A stretch of 64,000 nucleotides of DNA from Macrococcus capreoli (GTDB taxonomy: Bacteria > Bacillota > Bacilli > Staphylococcales > Staphylococcaceae), in NCBI RefSeq assembly GCF_025628935.1, contig NZ_JAOTIS010000008.1:60744-124743 (forward strand), given 5' to 3'. Shown in pieces: positions 51,522 through 60,525 of this stretch. Numbering within the stretch: the first letter of the stretch is position 1; the number at the start of each line of letters is the position of its first letter. The notes beneath the pieces are model-generated. The model saw nothing but the letters and a program-made list of their open reading frames with translations. It was not told where the DNA came from and searched no databases. The translations under genes were made by a program, and so were the position numbers.

Positions 51522-51599
51522 AGACGCAAGTAAACTGGAGACAAATCCAAGAAATCGTTCTTTGATTTCGATGGATTTGTTGAAGTTTAACATGCGTCT
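51522..51599 (+). repeat. Long imperfect hairpin between the 36-bp repeats
   Basis: AGACGC pairs with GCGTCT, AAACT with AGTTT, ACAAATCCA with TGGATTTGT and GAAATC with GATTTC, giving about 30 paired bases and a tight loop near 51560. Nothing suggests a protein. Confidence 0.8.
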
Positions 51600-51605
51600 G
51601 CCCTT

Positions 51606-51641
51606 GAGAGGCCGTTTAAGAGAGGCAGTCGAAAGGGTGTT
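51606..51641 (+). repeat. 36-bp direct repeat, copy 2
   Basis: Exact copy of 51485-51520, directly in front of the operon terminator. Confidence 0.9.
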
Positions 51642-51642
51642 T

Positions 51643-51682
51643 ATCACTCTAAATCCTTTATGGGTTTAGGGTGATTTTTTTT
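51643..51682 (+). terminator. pot operon terminator
   Basis: ATCACTCTAAATCC/GGGTTTAGGGTGAT stem with two mismatches, then eight T. Confidence 0.8.
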
Positions 51683-51696
51683 GTGGATGAGTGTTG

Positions 51697-51976
51697 GTTC
51701 GCAATACTTCATAGTATCGCGAACTAACGGATTAATATGGAGGTAAATAGTCCAGAAAGACTAGAAATATGCTGAGTTAGTTCGCAATACTGCATAGTAT
51801 TACGAACTAATGGTATAAGAATGAAGGAAAATAGTGCTGAATGAGTAGAAATATACTGCGTTGGTTCGCAATACTGCATAGTATCGCGAACTAACGGTGT
51901 AAGAATGGAGGGTAAATAGTCCAAAAAGACTAGAAATATGCTGAGTTAGTTCGCAATACTTCAGAGTATTATGAAC
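51697..51976. repeat. Array of four 28-bp palindromes
   Basis: Palindromes GTTCGCAATACT...AGTAT...CGAAC at 51697-51724, 51780-51807, 51864-51891 and 51949-51976, at periods of 83, 84 and 85 bases. The ~55-base parts between them are also alike, and the first and third hold a small inverted repeat TAGTC-N6-GACTA. The region 51683-52090 has no gene; the rest up to 52090 is AT-rich leader. Confidence 0.9.
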
Positions 51977-52090
51977 TAAAACATAAGCGATCTCCTTATT
52001 AAATAAATATCAATTAAATCGTTCAATCATGCATATATAAGTTACATTAGGGTATAATGAACATAAATACAGTTACAAGGAGATGAATAT

Positions 52091-52954
52091 ATGAGTCGCA
52101 GAGAGTATACGCAAACCGTTCAACCCGTGAGTCGTGTTCCAGAAAAAATATTTGGATGGCTTGCATGGTTATCATTATTTGTAGGTGCAATTTTAGGTCT
52201 TTATCAGTTATTAGTAAATGGTAATAACCCAGATTTTATTGCGCAGTTAAAAGAAGGATTTAATCAAGCTATACAGAAAAATCAAGAATTTAAAGATTAT
52301 TTAGATACAAATAATTTAACAGTTGATCAAATTATTCCACAAATCATGAATGCAATTTGGGGTATCCTTGCTTATTTAATTTTACCATTAATATTTGGTT
52401 TAATTGGATTACTTAAAATGAAAAAACGTATTTTAGCTGGTGTGATGTTACTTATTGCAGGATTACTTACTACACCTTTATTCTTTACATTTATTTTCGG
52501 TTTCATCCCATTATTCTTCTTTATCGCAGCAATTTTATTATTTGCGCGTAAAGATAAAGTGATTACAAACGCTGATTATTATGACAATCACCGTGAAGTT
52601 GAAACAGTAAATCGTCCTAGAAATGCAGCGCCTGAGTATGTAGAGCGCGATGAGCATATCGAACGTGAACGCAACAACGATTATGTTTATGATGCAAATG
52701 ATCGTGAAGCGGTGTACAATCAACGAAACAATGACAACACTTTTGTTGATAATAGCCCAACTGTTGAAATTGACAAAGAAACAATTAAAGAACATCATGA
52801 ACAAACGAATATTGACCACGATTACAACGCAGCTAATACGCGTGATTCATTTGACAAAAATCTTGTCAATGACCATGATCGTGTAACGTATGTTGATAAG
52901 ACTAAAGATGCAGTTGACGAGCGTCGTGACAATTATAATAAACGTAATCAATAA
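52091..52954 (+). CDS. DUF4064-type membrane protein with long polar tail
   Basis: 287 aa. Residues ~20-160 carry four hydrophobic helices (GWLAWLSLFVGAILGLYQLL and ILAGVMLLIAGLLTTPLF among them), as in DUF4064. Residues ~165-287 are very polar, full of Asn, Asp, Arg and Glu with repeated short NDN/ERE patterns, and are likely disordered. AGGAG precedes the ATG. Function unknown. Confidence 0.75.
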   Translation: MSRREYTQTVQPVSRVPEKIFGWLAWLSLFVGAILGLYQLLVNGNNPDFIAQLKEGFNQAIQKNQEFKDYLDTNNLTVDQIIPQIMNAIWGILAYLILPLIFGLIGLLKMKKRILAGVMLLIAGLLTTPLFFTFIFGFIPLFFFIAAILLFARKDKVITNADYYDNHREVETVNRPRNAAPEYVERDEHIERERNNDYVYDANDREAVYNQRNNDNTFVDNSPTVEIDKETIKEHHEQTNIDHDYNAANTRDSFDKNLVNDHDRVTYVDKTKDAVDERRDNYNKRNQ

Positions 52955-52966
52955 TCAATAATAAAT

Positions 52967-53007
52967 AAAAGCAGGATTTCTGGTTAATTCAGAGATCCTG
53001 CTTTTAT
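52967..53007. terminator. Bidirectional terminator
   Basis: AAAAGCAGGATTTCT and AGAGATCCTGCTTTT form a long stem between two convergent genes. Confidence 0.85.
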
Positions 53008-53619
53008 TTATTGATAGAGCGGTAACATTTCAAAAAATGTCTGTTCAATTTCTTTAATAAATGCCTTATCTGTTTTTAATGCTTCATCCCCAGGATAAAA
53101 TACTTTACCAAACATTAATTCGCCTTTTTTCACGTCTACTAAACGATTGATATAGCTTTCAATATCTTTCTTTTTTAGATCTTTAATGTACGTAAATTCT
53201 TCTTTCATATGATCGCCTTTAATAATATAGTCATCATTTAATGCTTGTATCGCTTTCATTTGCTTCTTCCATTTTTTAGCCATACGGTCTTTATCAGGCG
53301 ATTCATAAATGACACCAAACAACACGAAAGCATGACTGCCAAATAATCCAATCTGGAAATGGGGCAACATTTTATAGCCGCGTTTATTCGTCGCAAACGC
53401 AACCCACGTATCATTCGGTGGATTTGTTTTACGGCGTAAATGTTTCGCTACATGCGGATAAAATGTTTCGTCTGTCTGTTCAGATAAATATCCGCTGAAA
53501 TGATCACCAAGCGCTTCAAGTTTTGGTCGTGTCGTATTGATTAATGCTTCCATTCGAGGTGCTAATCCGTCGACTTTAAATACATCGAAATCTTTTTTAG
53601 TAAATTTATATTTTGTCAT
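53008..53619 (-). CDS. UPF0637/DUF1054 family protein (YktB-like)
   Basis: 203 aa. MTKYKFTKKDFDVF and the later KHLRRKTNPPNDTWVAFATNKRGYKMLPHFQIGLFGSH pattern fit the YktB family. ATG 53619 is chosen with GAGG five bases upstream; a GTG four codons earlier overlaps that site. Soluble, function unknown. Confidence 0.88.
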   Translation of the reverse strand: MTKYKFTKKDFDVFKVDGLAPRMEALINTTRPKLEALGDHFSGYLSEQTDETFYPHVAKHLRRKTNPPNDTWVAFATNKRGYKMLPHFQIGLFGSHAFVLFGVIYESPDKDRMAKKWKKQMKAIQALNDDYIIKGDHMKEEFTYIKDLKKKDIESYINRLVDVKKGELMFGKVFYPGDEALKTDKAFIKEIEQTFFEMLPLYQ

Positions 53620-53740
53620 ATTAATCCTCACATTCTAATTCTTTAATCTTAACTATTACATTACACGAATGTATGACAAGAGAAAACATTTTTGCATCGT
53701 TTTGTTCTTGTGTATAATATATGCAACAGGAGGAGTGCAT

Positions 53741-54562
53741 ATGGCATTATATGAATTTTTAAAAGAGATTACTTTACAGGCTGGAGAAAATATTAGAACA
53801 CAGTTAAATGAGCCACTCGAAATTGAAACGAAATCTAACGCGAATGATTTAGTAACGAACATGGATAAAGCGACTGAGCAATTTTTATTTGAACGCATCC
53901 AGTCCACTTATCCAGAACACCGTATTATTGGTGAAGAAGGTAGTGGTAAAGATATTGAATCACTGGATGGTGTTATCTGGATTATAGATCCCATTGACGG
54001 GACATTAAACTTTGTCCATCAACAAGAGAACTTTGCCATTTCAATCGGTATATTTATCGATGGTAATAAATATGCCGGCGTCGTTTATGATGTTATGCGT
54101 GACGTATTATACGAAGCTAAAGCAGGACGTGGTGCATACAAAAATGGAGAAAAGTTAGCACCGATTAATGACACACCATTAAGCACTTCTATTATTTCGA
54201 TGAATCCAAACTGGTTAACGAAAGATTTCACACGTGATATGTACATTCCAATCGTCAAAGATGCAAGAAGTGCCAGAAGTTATGGTTCAGCAGCACTCGA
54301 CTTTGCTTACGTTGCTTCGAACAAGATTGACGCTTATATTACATTACGTCTTCATCCATGGGACTTTGCCGGCGGATTAATTATCGTTGAAGAAGTAGGC
54401 GGTGTAGTTACGAATCAGTTAGGCCAGCCACTCAACATGTTAAATGCCAACTCAATCGTTGTGGCCAATAAAGCATTACATCATGAACTGTTAACGCAAT
54501 ATTTAAGTCCGTATCAGGCACAATTAGAGCAATTACATCAAGACAAATTCATGAAACGTTAA
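53741..54562 (+). CDS. suhB: Inositol-1-monophosphatase family protein SuhB
   Basis: 273 aa. Metal-binding motifs GEEGSG (~residues 64-69), IDPIDGTLNFVH (~85-96) and WDFAGGLIIVEEVGG (~206) are intact. It may dephosphorylate inositol phosphate or related substrates such as PAP. ATG 53741 is chosen with AGGAGGAG upstream. TATAAT at 53713-53718 marks a likely promoter. Confidence 0.93.
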   Translation: MALYEFLKEITLQAGENIRTQLNEPLEIETKSNANDLVTNMDKATEQFLFERIQSTYPEHRIIGEEGSGKDIESLDGVIWIIDPIDGTLNFVHQQENFAISIGIFIDGNKYAGVVYDVMRDVLYEAKAGRGAYKNGEKLAPINDTPLSTSIISMNPNWLTKDFTRDMYIPIVKDARSARSYGSAALDFAYVASNKIDAYITLRLHPWDFAGGLIIVEEVGGVVTNQLGQPLNMLNANSIVVANKALHHELLTQYLSPYQAQLEQLHQDKFMKR

Positions 54563-55429
54563 ACTGTTGCAGTTGCTTTTTTCGTGATTTCGGAAATAAC
54601 TTTTGCAGCTGATAATTTGAAAAGAAATTATTTGAGAATTTTTGAATTTTCGCTTTCGTAATACGTTCATCATGTGTTAAATGATAAAGCTCGCGCAAAG
54701 TGTGCTCAAATATTTCATCAATCGTACGAATGGACGCACATTGTTCGCAATAGACGAGTGATTTATGTTTGATCATCGTGTTACGTTGTTTACATTCAGG
54801 GCAAACGATCCCTGTGGCATAGTGCTGATGCTTTATAAAGACAATTTCATAATGCGCTTGAACTAAGTACTTACCGATGTGAGTACTTTTTTTTTATTAA
54901 GTTGATTAATTTTATTAAGGTATGGGATAATATCGTGTTTAAACAGAAATGGGAAATGATCAGTATGTGCATCAAGTTCAAAAGTTTCATCTAAACATAC
55001 ACATTTAATATAAATTGGTAAATGTTTATACTTATCATCCAATATGGAGTAAATCGAATATTTAACACAATTTAATTGTAAAATATCGAGCTGTTGTGTT
55101 TCTGTAATGTAATGAGAAAGTATGCCTTCGTTATTAATGTAATGTAAGCCTTCATAATTATTGAGTTTAAACAAGTATATCGCCGTTTCAGAAACTAAGA
55201 TGACATTAATTAATGCATCGATGTGGTAGTCAGAATAATTAAACTGCCAAATACAATCGAAGTTGTTCATATCGATGCCGTTTAAATACTGCTCAAATTG
55301 AATTTCCAGCTGCTCTGTATTTCTGAGTGTCGCAAGCCGAGCTAATTGTTCTTCGTCTAATATCGCACGTCCTTCTAATGCTTCAAGATACGCTAAATGT
55401 TTGTTTTTGATACGCTGTTTTAATATCAT
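54549..55429 (-). pseudogene. NERD-domain protein split by frameshift
   Basis: The N-terminal frame (55429 to 54863, 188 aa) has a NERD-like nuclease-related domain with RNTEQLEIQFEQYLN and IYLFKLNNYEGLHYI. The C-terminal frame runs to 54549. They join in one frame if one A is added to (or two removed from) the A9 run read on the minus strand at 54887-54895. The joined product of about 293 aa then gains a zinc ribbon, CPECKQRN...YCEQC, just after the junction. Either a real inactivating or slippage site, or a sequencing error. NERD function is unproven. Confidence 0.8.
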
Positions 55430-55561
55430 ATCATCACCTCGTTATGAATTGATCATTACAGTGATAATATAGTATGGAATTAAATTGTGTGCAAAACGTC
55501 AAAATTCAATAATTAAACAAATTTCATGTTCAAAATTGATGTTTGGTGCAAAATACAAGAA

Positions 55562-55587
55562 AAACTGCACAAATTTTTGTGCAGTTT
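55562..55587 (-). terminator. ylaF terminator
   Basis: AAACTGCACAAA/TTTGTGCAGTTT with a short loop; on the minus strand TTTTTC follows. The rest of the 55430-55596 gap shows no gene. Confidence 0.75.
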
Positions 55588-55596
55588 ACGAATTTA

Positions 55597-55782
55597 CTAT
55601 AACCAGTTATTTTTTCGGTATTGACTTTTTAACGAAAACCCATATCCAAATGTCGCAATAAATAAAACCGCTGAAATAATAATTAGTAAATAATTTAATT
55701 CAGCTAATCCAATGCTGAATAAAATAAGCATTAATACGGCGAAAACGGCAAGACAGAAAAATGGTAATTTACTTTTTTGCAT
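55597..55782 (-). CDS. ylaF: YlaF-like small membrane protein (DUF5325)
   Basis: 61 aa from ATG 55782, two hydrophobic helices (FCLAVFAVLMLILFSIGL, LLIIISAVLFIATFGYGF) and a basic end. AGGGGT is eight bases before the ATG; a GTG three codons earlier overlaps it. It sits next to typA, as ylaF does in Bacillus. Function unknown. Confidence 0.8.
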   Translation of the reverse strand: MQKSKLPFFCLAVFAVLMLILFSIGLAELNYLLIIISAVLFIATFGYGFSLKSQYRKNNWL

Positions 55783-55898
55783 ATAAAACACCCCTTATAC
55801 TTTGAATATGGAATTTATCGATATATAATTATCTTATAATATGATATAATATCACAGTTACATAATAAACTGTAGTTCGATTAAGGAGAAACAAATCA

Positions 55899-57743
55899 AT
55901 GACAAATTTTAGAGAAGATGTTCGTAATATTGCAATTATCGCCCACGTTGACCACGGGAAAACAACCCTAGTTGATGAATTATTAAAACAATCAGGTACT
56001 TTCCGTTCAAATGAACACGTTGAAGAACGTGCAATGGACTCAAATGATATTGAGAGAGAACGTGGTATCACGATTTTAGCGAAGAACACAGCAATTGATT
56101 ACAAAGGAACACGCATTAACATTCTGGACACACCTGGACATGCTGACTTCGGTGGAGAAGTAGAACGTATCATGAAAATGGTAGACGGTGTAGTATTAGT
56201 TGTCGATGCTTATGAAGGGACAATGCCTCAAACACGTTTCGTATTAAAGAAAGCGTTAGAGCAAAACTTAAAACCTGTAGTCGTTGTTAACAAAATTGAT
56301 AAACCATCTGCACGTCCGGAAGAAGTATTGGATGAAGTATATGATTTATTTATTGAATTAGAAGCGAATGACGAACAATTAGATTTCCCTGTCGTGTATG
56401 CGTCAGCGATTAATGGAACTGCAAGTTTAGATCCTTCAACTCAAGATGAGAACATGCAAAGTTTATACGAAACGATTATTGACTATGTACCAGCGCCAGT
56501 TGATAACAAAGATGAGCCGTTACAATTCCAGGTTGCATTATTAGATTATAATGACTACGTTGGACGTATCGGTATCGGACGTGTATTCCGTGGAACGATG
56601 GAAGTTGGTCAACAAGTTTCTTTAATTAAGATTGACGGCACAATCAAAAATTTCCGTGTGACGAAAATATTCGGTTTCTTCGGTTTAAAACGTGTTGAAA
56701 TTGAAAAAGCGTATGCAGGTGACTTAATCGCAGTTTCAGGTATGGAAGACATTAACGTTGGTGAAACTGTAACACCAACAGACACGCCTGAAGCGTTACC
56801 AATCTTACGTATTGATGAGCCAACGTTACAAATGACGTTCTCAGTAAACAATTCACCGTTTGCAGGTAAAGAAGGTAAATTCGTAACTGCACGTAATATT
56901 CAAGATCGTTTAGAATCACAACTTGAAACAGACGTATCATTACGTGTTGAATCAGTTGGTCCAGACAGCTGGACAGTTTCAGGTCGTGGGGAATTACATT
57001 TATCTATCTTAATCGAGAACATGCGTCGTGAAGGTTTCGAATTACAAGTTTCTAAACCTGAAGTTATCGTTAAAGAAATTGACGGTAAGAAATATGAGCC
57101 ATATGAGCGTGTTCAAATTGACGTACCAGAAGAACATACAGGATCTGTTATTGAATCTTTAGGAACACGTAAAGGTGAAATGGTTGATATGGTGAACAGT
57201 GGTAACGGTCAAACACGTTTAATCTTTAACGTGCCAGCTCGTGGCTTAATCGGTTACCGTACTGAGTTTATGTCGATGACGCGTGGTTACGGTATTTTAA
57301 ACCATACATTTGATGAATACCGTCCATTATTAAAAGGACGTATCGGCGGCCGTCGTAACGGTGTATTAGTTTCTATGGATAAAGGGGTAGCTTCAACATA
57401 TGCTATCTTAGCTTTAGAAGACCGTGGCGTGAACTTCATGGAACCAGGTACTGAAGTTTATGAAGGTATGATCGTTGGTGAGAACTCTCGTGATAATGAC
57501 TTAACGGTTAACATTACGAAAGTGAAAGCTGCGAACAACATCCGTAGTGCGACGAAAGAACAAACAACAACGATGAAGAAACCTAGAACATTAACGTTAG
57601 AAGAAGCGTTAGAATACTTAAATGATGATGAATTAGTGGAAGTTACACCTGAATCTATTCGTTTAAGAAAGAAAACGTTAGATAAATCTCAACGTGAAAG
57701 AGAACAGAAAAAAGCGAAAGCAGCAATGCAAGAGGAGGAGTAA
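55899..57743 (+). CDS. typA: Translational GTPase TypA/BipA
   Basis: 614 aa. G1 [10 protein letters not shown], switch [14 protein letters not shown]4 NKIDK, then EF-G-like domains and the family-specific C-terminal domain ([23 protein letters not shown]). It binds ribosomes and acts in assembly and stress adaptation. AAGGAG is upstream. Confidence 0.97.
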   Translation: MTNFREDVRNIAIIAHVDHGKTTLVDELLKQSGTFRSNEHVEERAMDSNDIERERGITILAKNTAIDYKGTRINILDTPGHADFGGEVERIMKMVDGVVLVVDAYEGTMPQTRFVLKKALEQNLKPVVVVNKIDKPSARPEEVLDEVYDLFIELEANDEQLDFPVVYASAINGTASLDPSTQDENMQSLYETIIDYVPAPVDNKDEPLQFQVALLDYNDYVGRIGIGRVFRGTMEVGQQVSLIKIDGTIKNFRVTKIFGFFGLKRVEIEKAYAGDLIAVSGMEDINVGETVTPTDTPEALPILRIDEPTLQMTFSVNNSPFAGKEGKFVTARNIQDRLESQLETDVSLRVESVGPDSWTVSGRGELHLSILIENMRREGFELQVSKPEVIVKEIDGKKYEPYERVQIDVPEEHTGSVIESLGTRKGEMVDMVNSGNGQTRLIFNVPARGLIGYRTEFMSMTRGYGILNHTFDEYRPLLKGRIGGRRNGVLVSMDKGVASTYAILALEDRGVNFMEPGTEVYEGMIVGENSRDNDLTVNITKVKAANNIRSATKEQTTTMKKPRTLTLEEALEYLNDDELVEVTPESIRLRKKTLDKSQREREQKKAKAAMQEEE

Positions 57744-57746
57744 TCA

Positions 57747-58088
57747 ATGAATTTTATGATCGGTAATGCGCAAGTGAGCGTAGATCCTGAGCAAAGAATG
57801 TCATTTCTTGCTAAACTTCTTGCAGTTGATACAAATCCTGTATATGGGATGTGGTATTTGCTTATCGCGATATTTATATTGAGTGCAATTGTTTATAATT
57901 TAGGATTTGCGAGAAAGTTAAAACTTTGGCAGAACGTGGTCATATATATTCTATTATTCCTAGGTTGTATTATTTTAAGTTTCTTAGCGGTATTTTTACC
58001 GGTTGGAGAAAGTTTAATTATTGCAGCGATTGTACTTGGATTGTATCGTTATCGATTGCATAAAGAGCGTCAACAAAAGAAAGCTTAA
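57747..58088 (+). CDS. ylaH: YlaH-like membrane protein
   Basis: 113 aa with three hydrophobic helices (residues ~37-55, 63-84, 88-103) and a basic tail. It lies three bases after typA, as ylaH does in Bacillus. Function unknown. Confidence 0.82.
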   Translation: MNFMIGNAQVSVDPEQRMSFLAKLLAVDTNPVYGMWYLLIAIFILSAIVYNLGFARKLKLWQNVVIYILLFLGCIILSFLAVFLPVGESLIIAAIVLGLYRYRLHKERQQKKA

Positions 58089-58112
58089 GACATTGTGTCT
58101 TAAGCTTTTTTT
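58081..58112 (+). terminator. typA-ylaH terminator
   Basis: AAGCTTAAGACA/TGTCTTAAGCTT, a perfect 12-bp stem with a 3-base loop, then T. The stem includes the ylaH stop codon. Confidence 0.9.
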
Positions 58113-58151
58113 CGGCCATGATTGATGTGAACGGTGAAGGTACTTAAATTG

Positions 58152-58180
58152 ATGGCCGATAAAACCAGTTTATCGGCCAT
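58152..58180 (-). terminator. Terminator of YlaL-position gene
   Basis: ATGGCCGATAAA/TTTATCGGCCAT with a five-base loop. The same stem is used after purD at 26903-26943. Confidence 0.7.
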
Positions 58181-58191
58181 GAATATATTAT

Positions 58192-58671
58192 TTAAACAAT
58201 TTCTATACCCGTCACATGTTGCATGACTAACTTTAAATCCTGATCATAAACAAACGCATCGACCATACCGTCTTCATATAAGCGTTTACCATCTTTAGAG
58301 AACTGGAAGTATAGTCCTTTCAATGCTTCTAAAGGTATTTGCACAGTTGTTGCTTCATTGGATAATGCAACATGGGTTGCATCACTGTCAGGTTCTGCAT
58401 TAATAATAAAGTGATGCATATTCATTAAGAATGTTCCTTCTAATAATGCTTGTTTTTTATATTTTTTCTCTGAAATTAAAGTCGGCGGTTTAGAGGCACC
58501 TTCTAATATTTCACGGTTCCACTCATAATTGTCCTGGAAGGTAATTGTTTCTTCACCAGTTGTTTGGCCATTTAATAATTGCTCCATTTCTACTTTACGG
58601 TCATCAAAGATAAAAGTAGATGGATCAAGTGTAATATTAAATTTTACTTTTCCTTTAATTTGAATAATCAT
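58192..58671 (-). CDS. Hypothetical protein in the ylaL position
   Basis: 159 aa, starting [24 protein letters not shown]. Soluble, acidic, beta-rich pattern, no catalytic motif recognised. Its length (~160 aa) and its place between typA-ylaH and ylaN match Bacillus ylaL, but I cannot confirm homology. ATG 58671 is chosen because GGTGAT is then three bases away; the adjacent ATG at 58674 is too close to it. Confidence 0.6.
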   Translation of the reverse strand: MIIQIKGKVKFNITLDPSTFIFDDRKVEMEQLLNGQTTGEETITFQDNYEWNREILEGASKPPTLISEKKYKKQALLEGTFLMNMHHFIINAEPDSDATHVALSNEATTVQIPLEALKGLYFQFSKDGKRLYEDGMVDAFVYDQDLKLVMQHVTGIEIV

Positions 58672-58786
58672 CATATCACCCTTTCACATTAATAATACCA
58701 TATTCTATATGAGTAAATGCTTGATTTTTAAAGACATGTCATATAGAATTTTAAAGTATAAGAATAATGAAATGAGGGTGTATGCT

Positions 58787-59062
58787 ATGCGTGACAATTT
58801 AGATTACAAACAAAAGGCATATGACCAGCTCAATCAAGATGCAGACAAAATATTGCAGTTGATTAAAGTTCAAATGGACAACTTAACGATGCCACAATGT
58901 CCTCTTTACGAAGAGGTGTTAGATACACAAATGTTCGGTTTAAGTCGTGAAGTTGATTTTGCGACACGTATCGGATTAATTGAAAAAGATGAAGGTAAGA
59001 AATTATTATCTGCTCTCGAGAAAGAACTTTCAAAATTGCATGATGCCTTCACCAACGTTTAA
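58787..59062 (+). CDS. ylaN: UPF0358 protein YlaN
   Basis: 91 aa, [29 protein letters not shown], helical. ATG 58787 is chosen with GAGGGTG six bases upstream. YlaN of S. aureus is reported to bind Fe(II) and to relieve Fur repression; it is essential under some conditions. It is followed by a hairpin and ftsW. Confidence 0.92.
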   Translation: MRDNLDYKQKAYDQLNQDADKILQLIKVQMDNLTMPQCPLYEEVLDTQMFGLSREVDFATRIGLIEKDEGKKLLSALEKELSKLHDAFTNV

Positions 59063-59087
59063 AGTCTAGAGCAAGCGCTTTAGACTT
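59062..59087 (+). terminator. ylaN terminator-like hairpin
   Basis: AAGTCTA/TAGACTT stem with T-rich sequence (TTAATTTTTT) a few bases later. It lies between ylaN and ftsW. Confidence 0.6.
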
Positions 59088-59112
59088 CATTAATTTTTTG
59101 GAGCGGATTCCT

Positions 59113-60303
59113 TTGACACAATTTAGAAAATTTATAGATTACATAAAAGCATATACAAAATATGTCGACTTTCCGCTATTGCTGAGTTACGTTGCGCTCG
59201 TATTAATTGGATTAGTTATGATTTATAGTGCGAGTATGGTTGCAGCAACCCGTGGGACATTGACAGGTGGCCGACCTGTAGCAGCTTCTTATTTTTACAT
59301 ACGACAATTGTTTACGATTATTGTGAGTTTCGGGTTAGTATTCTTCATGGCATATTTCATGTCGATTCAAATCATTAAGAATAAGCGCGTCCAACAGTTC
59401 TCTATCGCAACGATTATGATTTTATTACTGATCACACGGTTATTTGGGCAAGAAGTCAATGGTGCGACAAGCTGGTTGAATTTAGGATTTATGCAACTTC
59501 AGACTTCTGAATTTCTCAAGATTGTCGTTATTATTTATTTAGCTTATATATACGATAAGAAAGACAATTTAGATAAAATGAGCGCAGATATTATTGCCCC
59601 CCTCATATTAGTCGGTGTATGTGCAGGGTTAGTCATGTTACAAAATGACTCTGGTTCTACTATACTGATTATGATGATTATCGGTTGTATCTTTTTATAT
59701 TCTGGTATTGCTTTTAAAGCGATGATAAAAATGGCTGGCCTCGTACTCTCGGGGGTTGTCGCATTTATGTTAGGAAAGTTCTTAATTACCGGTTCTTTCC
59801 TTGCAACCCATCAAAAACAACGTTTCGAAGTGCTGGCAAATCCTTTTAAAGATGAAGCAGGCGCGGGATACCATTTATCTAACTCATTAATGGCCATTGG
59901 TAATGGTGGTATATTCGGAAAAGGGTTAGGGAATGGTGTCATGAAACTTGGCTATTTACCAGAGCCGCATACAGACTTTATCTTTGCAGTCATTGCGGAA
60001 GAGCTCGGTCTTGTTGGTGTTATTGTTATTATTAGTTTATTGTTCTTCATTGTATATAAAGGATTAATGTATGCAGCACTAGCAGATACGATATTTTATA
60101 AATTAATTTGTGTCGGTGTTGCAAGTTACATCGGCATTCAAACCTTTATTAATTTAGGTGGTATTTCTGGGTTAATTCCGTTAACGGGTGTGCCACTACC
60201 GTTTTTAAGTTATGGTGGATCGAGTATGTTAAGTTTATCGATTGCTGTTGGACTCTTACTGATGGCAGCTAAAGATGTTAAGAAAAAATCAATGGAGTCG
60301 TAA
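59113..60303 (+). CDS. ftsW: Peptidoglycan glycosyltransferase FtsW
   Basis: 396 aa SEDS protein with about ten membrane helices. It polymerises septal peptidoglycan with its class b PBP. LQTSEFLKI, AEELGLVGV and PLPFLSYGGSSMLS are family motifs. TTG 59113 is chosen with GGAG nine bases upstream; the frame opens at TTG 59098. Next to pycA as in Bacillus and Staphylococcus. Confidence 0.94.
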   Translation: MTQFRKFIDYIKAYTKYVDFPLLLSYVALVLIGLVMIYSASMVAATRGTLTGGRPVAASYFYIRQLFTIIVSFGLVFFMAYFMSIQIIKNKRVQQFSIATIMILLLITRLFGQEVNGATSWLNLGFMQLQTSEFLKIVVIIYLAYIYDKKDNLDKMSADIIAPLILVGVCAGLVMLQNDSGSTILIMMIIGCIFLYSGIAFKAMIKMAGLVLSGVVAFMLGKFLITGSFLATHQKQRFEVLANPFKDEAGAGYHLSNSLMAIGNGGIFGKGLGNGVMKLGYLPEPHTDFIFAVIAEELGLVGVIVIISLLFFIVYKGLMYAALADTIFYKLICVGVASYIGIQTFINLGGISGLIPLTGVPLPFLSYGGSSMLSLSIAVGLLLMAAKDVKKKSMES

Positions 60304-60340
60304 AAGATATTCAAAAAAATGAATACGATTTCATATAAAA

Positions 60341-60368
60341 GTGTGTACCGAATGGTGCATGCTTTTTT
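60341..60368 (+). terminator. ftsW terminator
   Basis: GTGTGTACC/GGTGCATGC stem (with G-U pairs) and six T. The region 60369-60525 before pycA has only AT-rich leader and no recognised regulatory motif. Confidence 0.65.
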
Positions 60369-60525
60369 GTATACCTTTATATTGTTGTGTTTATCAATCT
60401 ATTAAAAATGTTAATGTAATGCATACTTTTGAATATTTTATGTATATTCTAATGAATGCATACTAAATTACAACATGGTTCTATATAATGAAAGTGTATT
60501 GAATAATCTTCGAGGAGGAAATGAT

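Noticed and set aside
51724..51924. 66-codon frame on the minus strand
   Set aside because: It is made of the repeat units themselves, has no ribosome site, and its peptide repeats with the array.
51697..51976. CRISPR array
   Set aside because: Repeats are regularly spaced, but the spacers are similar to each other, the period is about 84 bp, the repeats are full palindromes and no cas gene is near.
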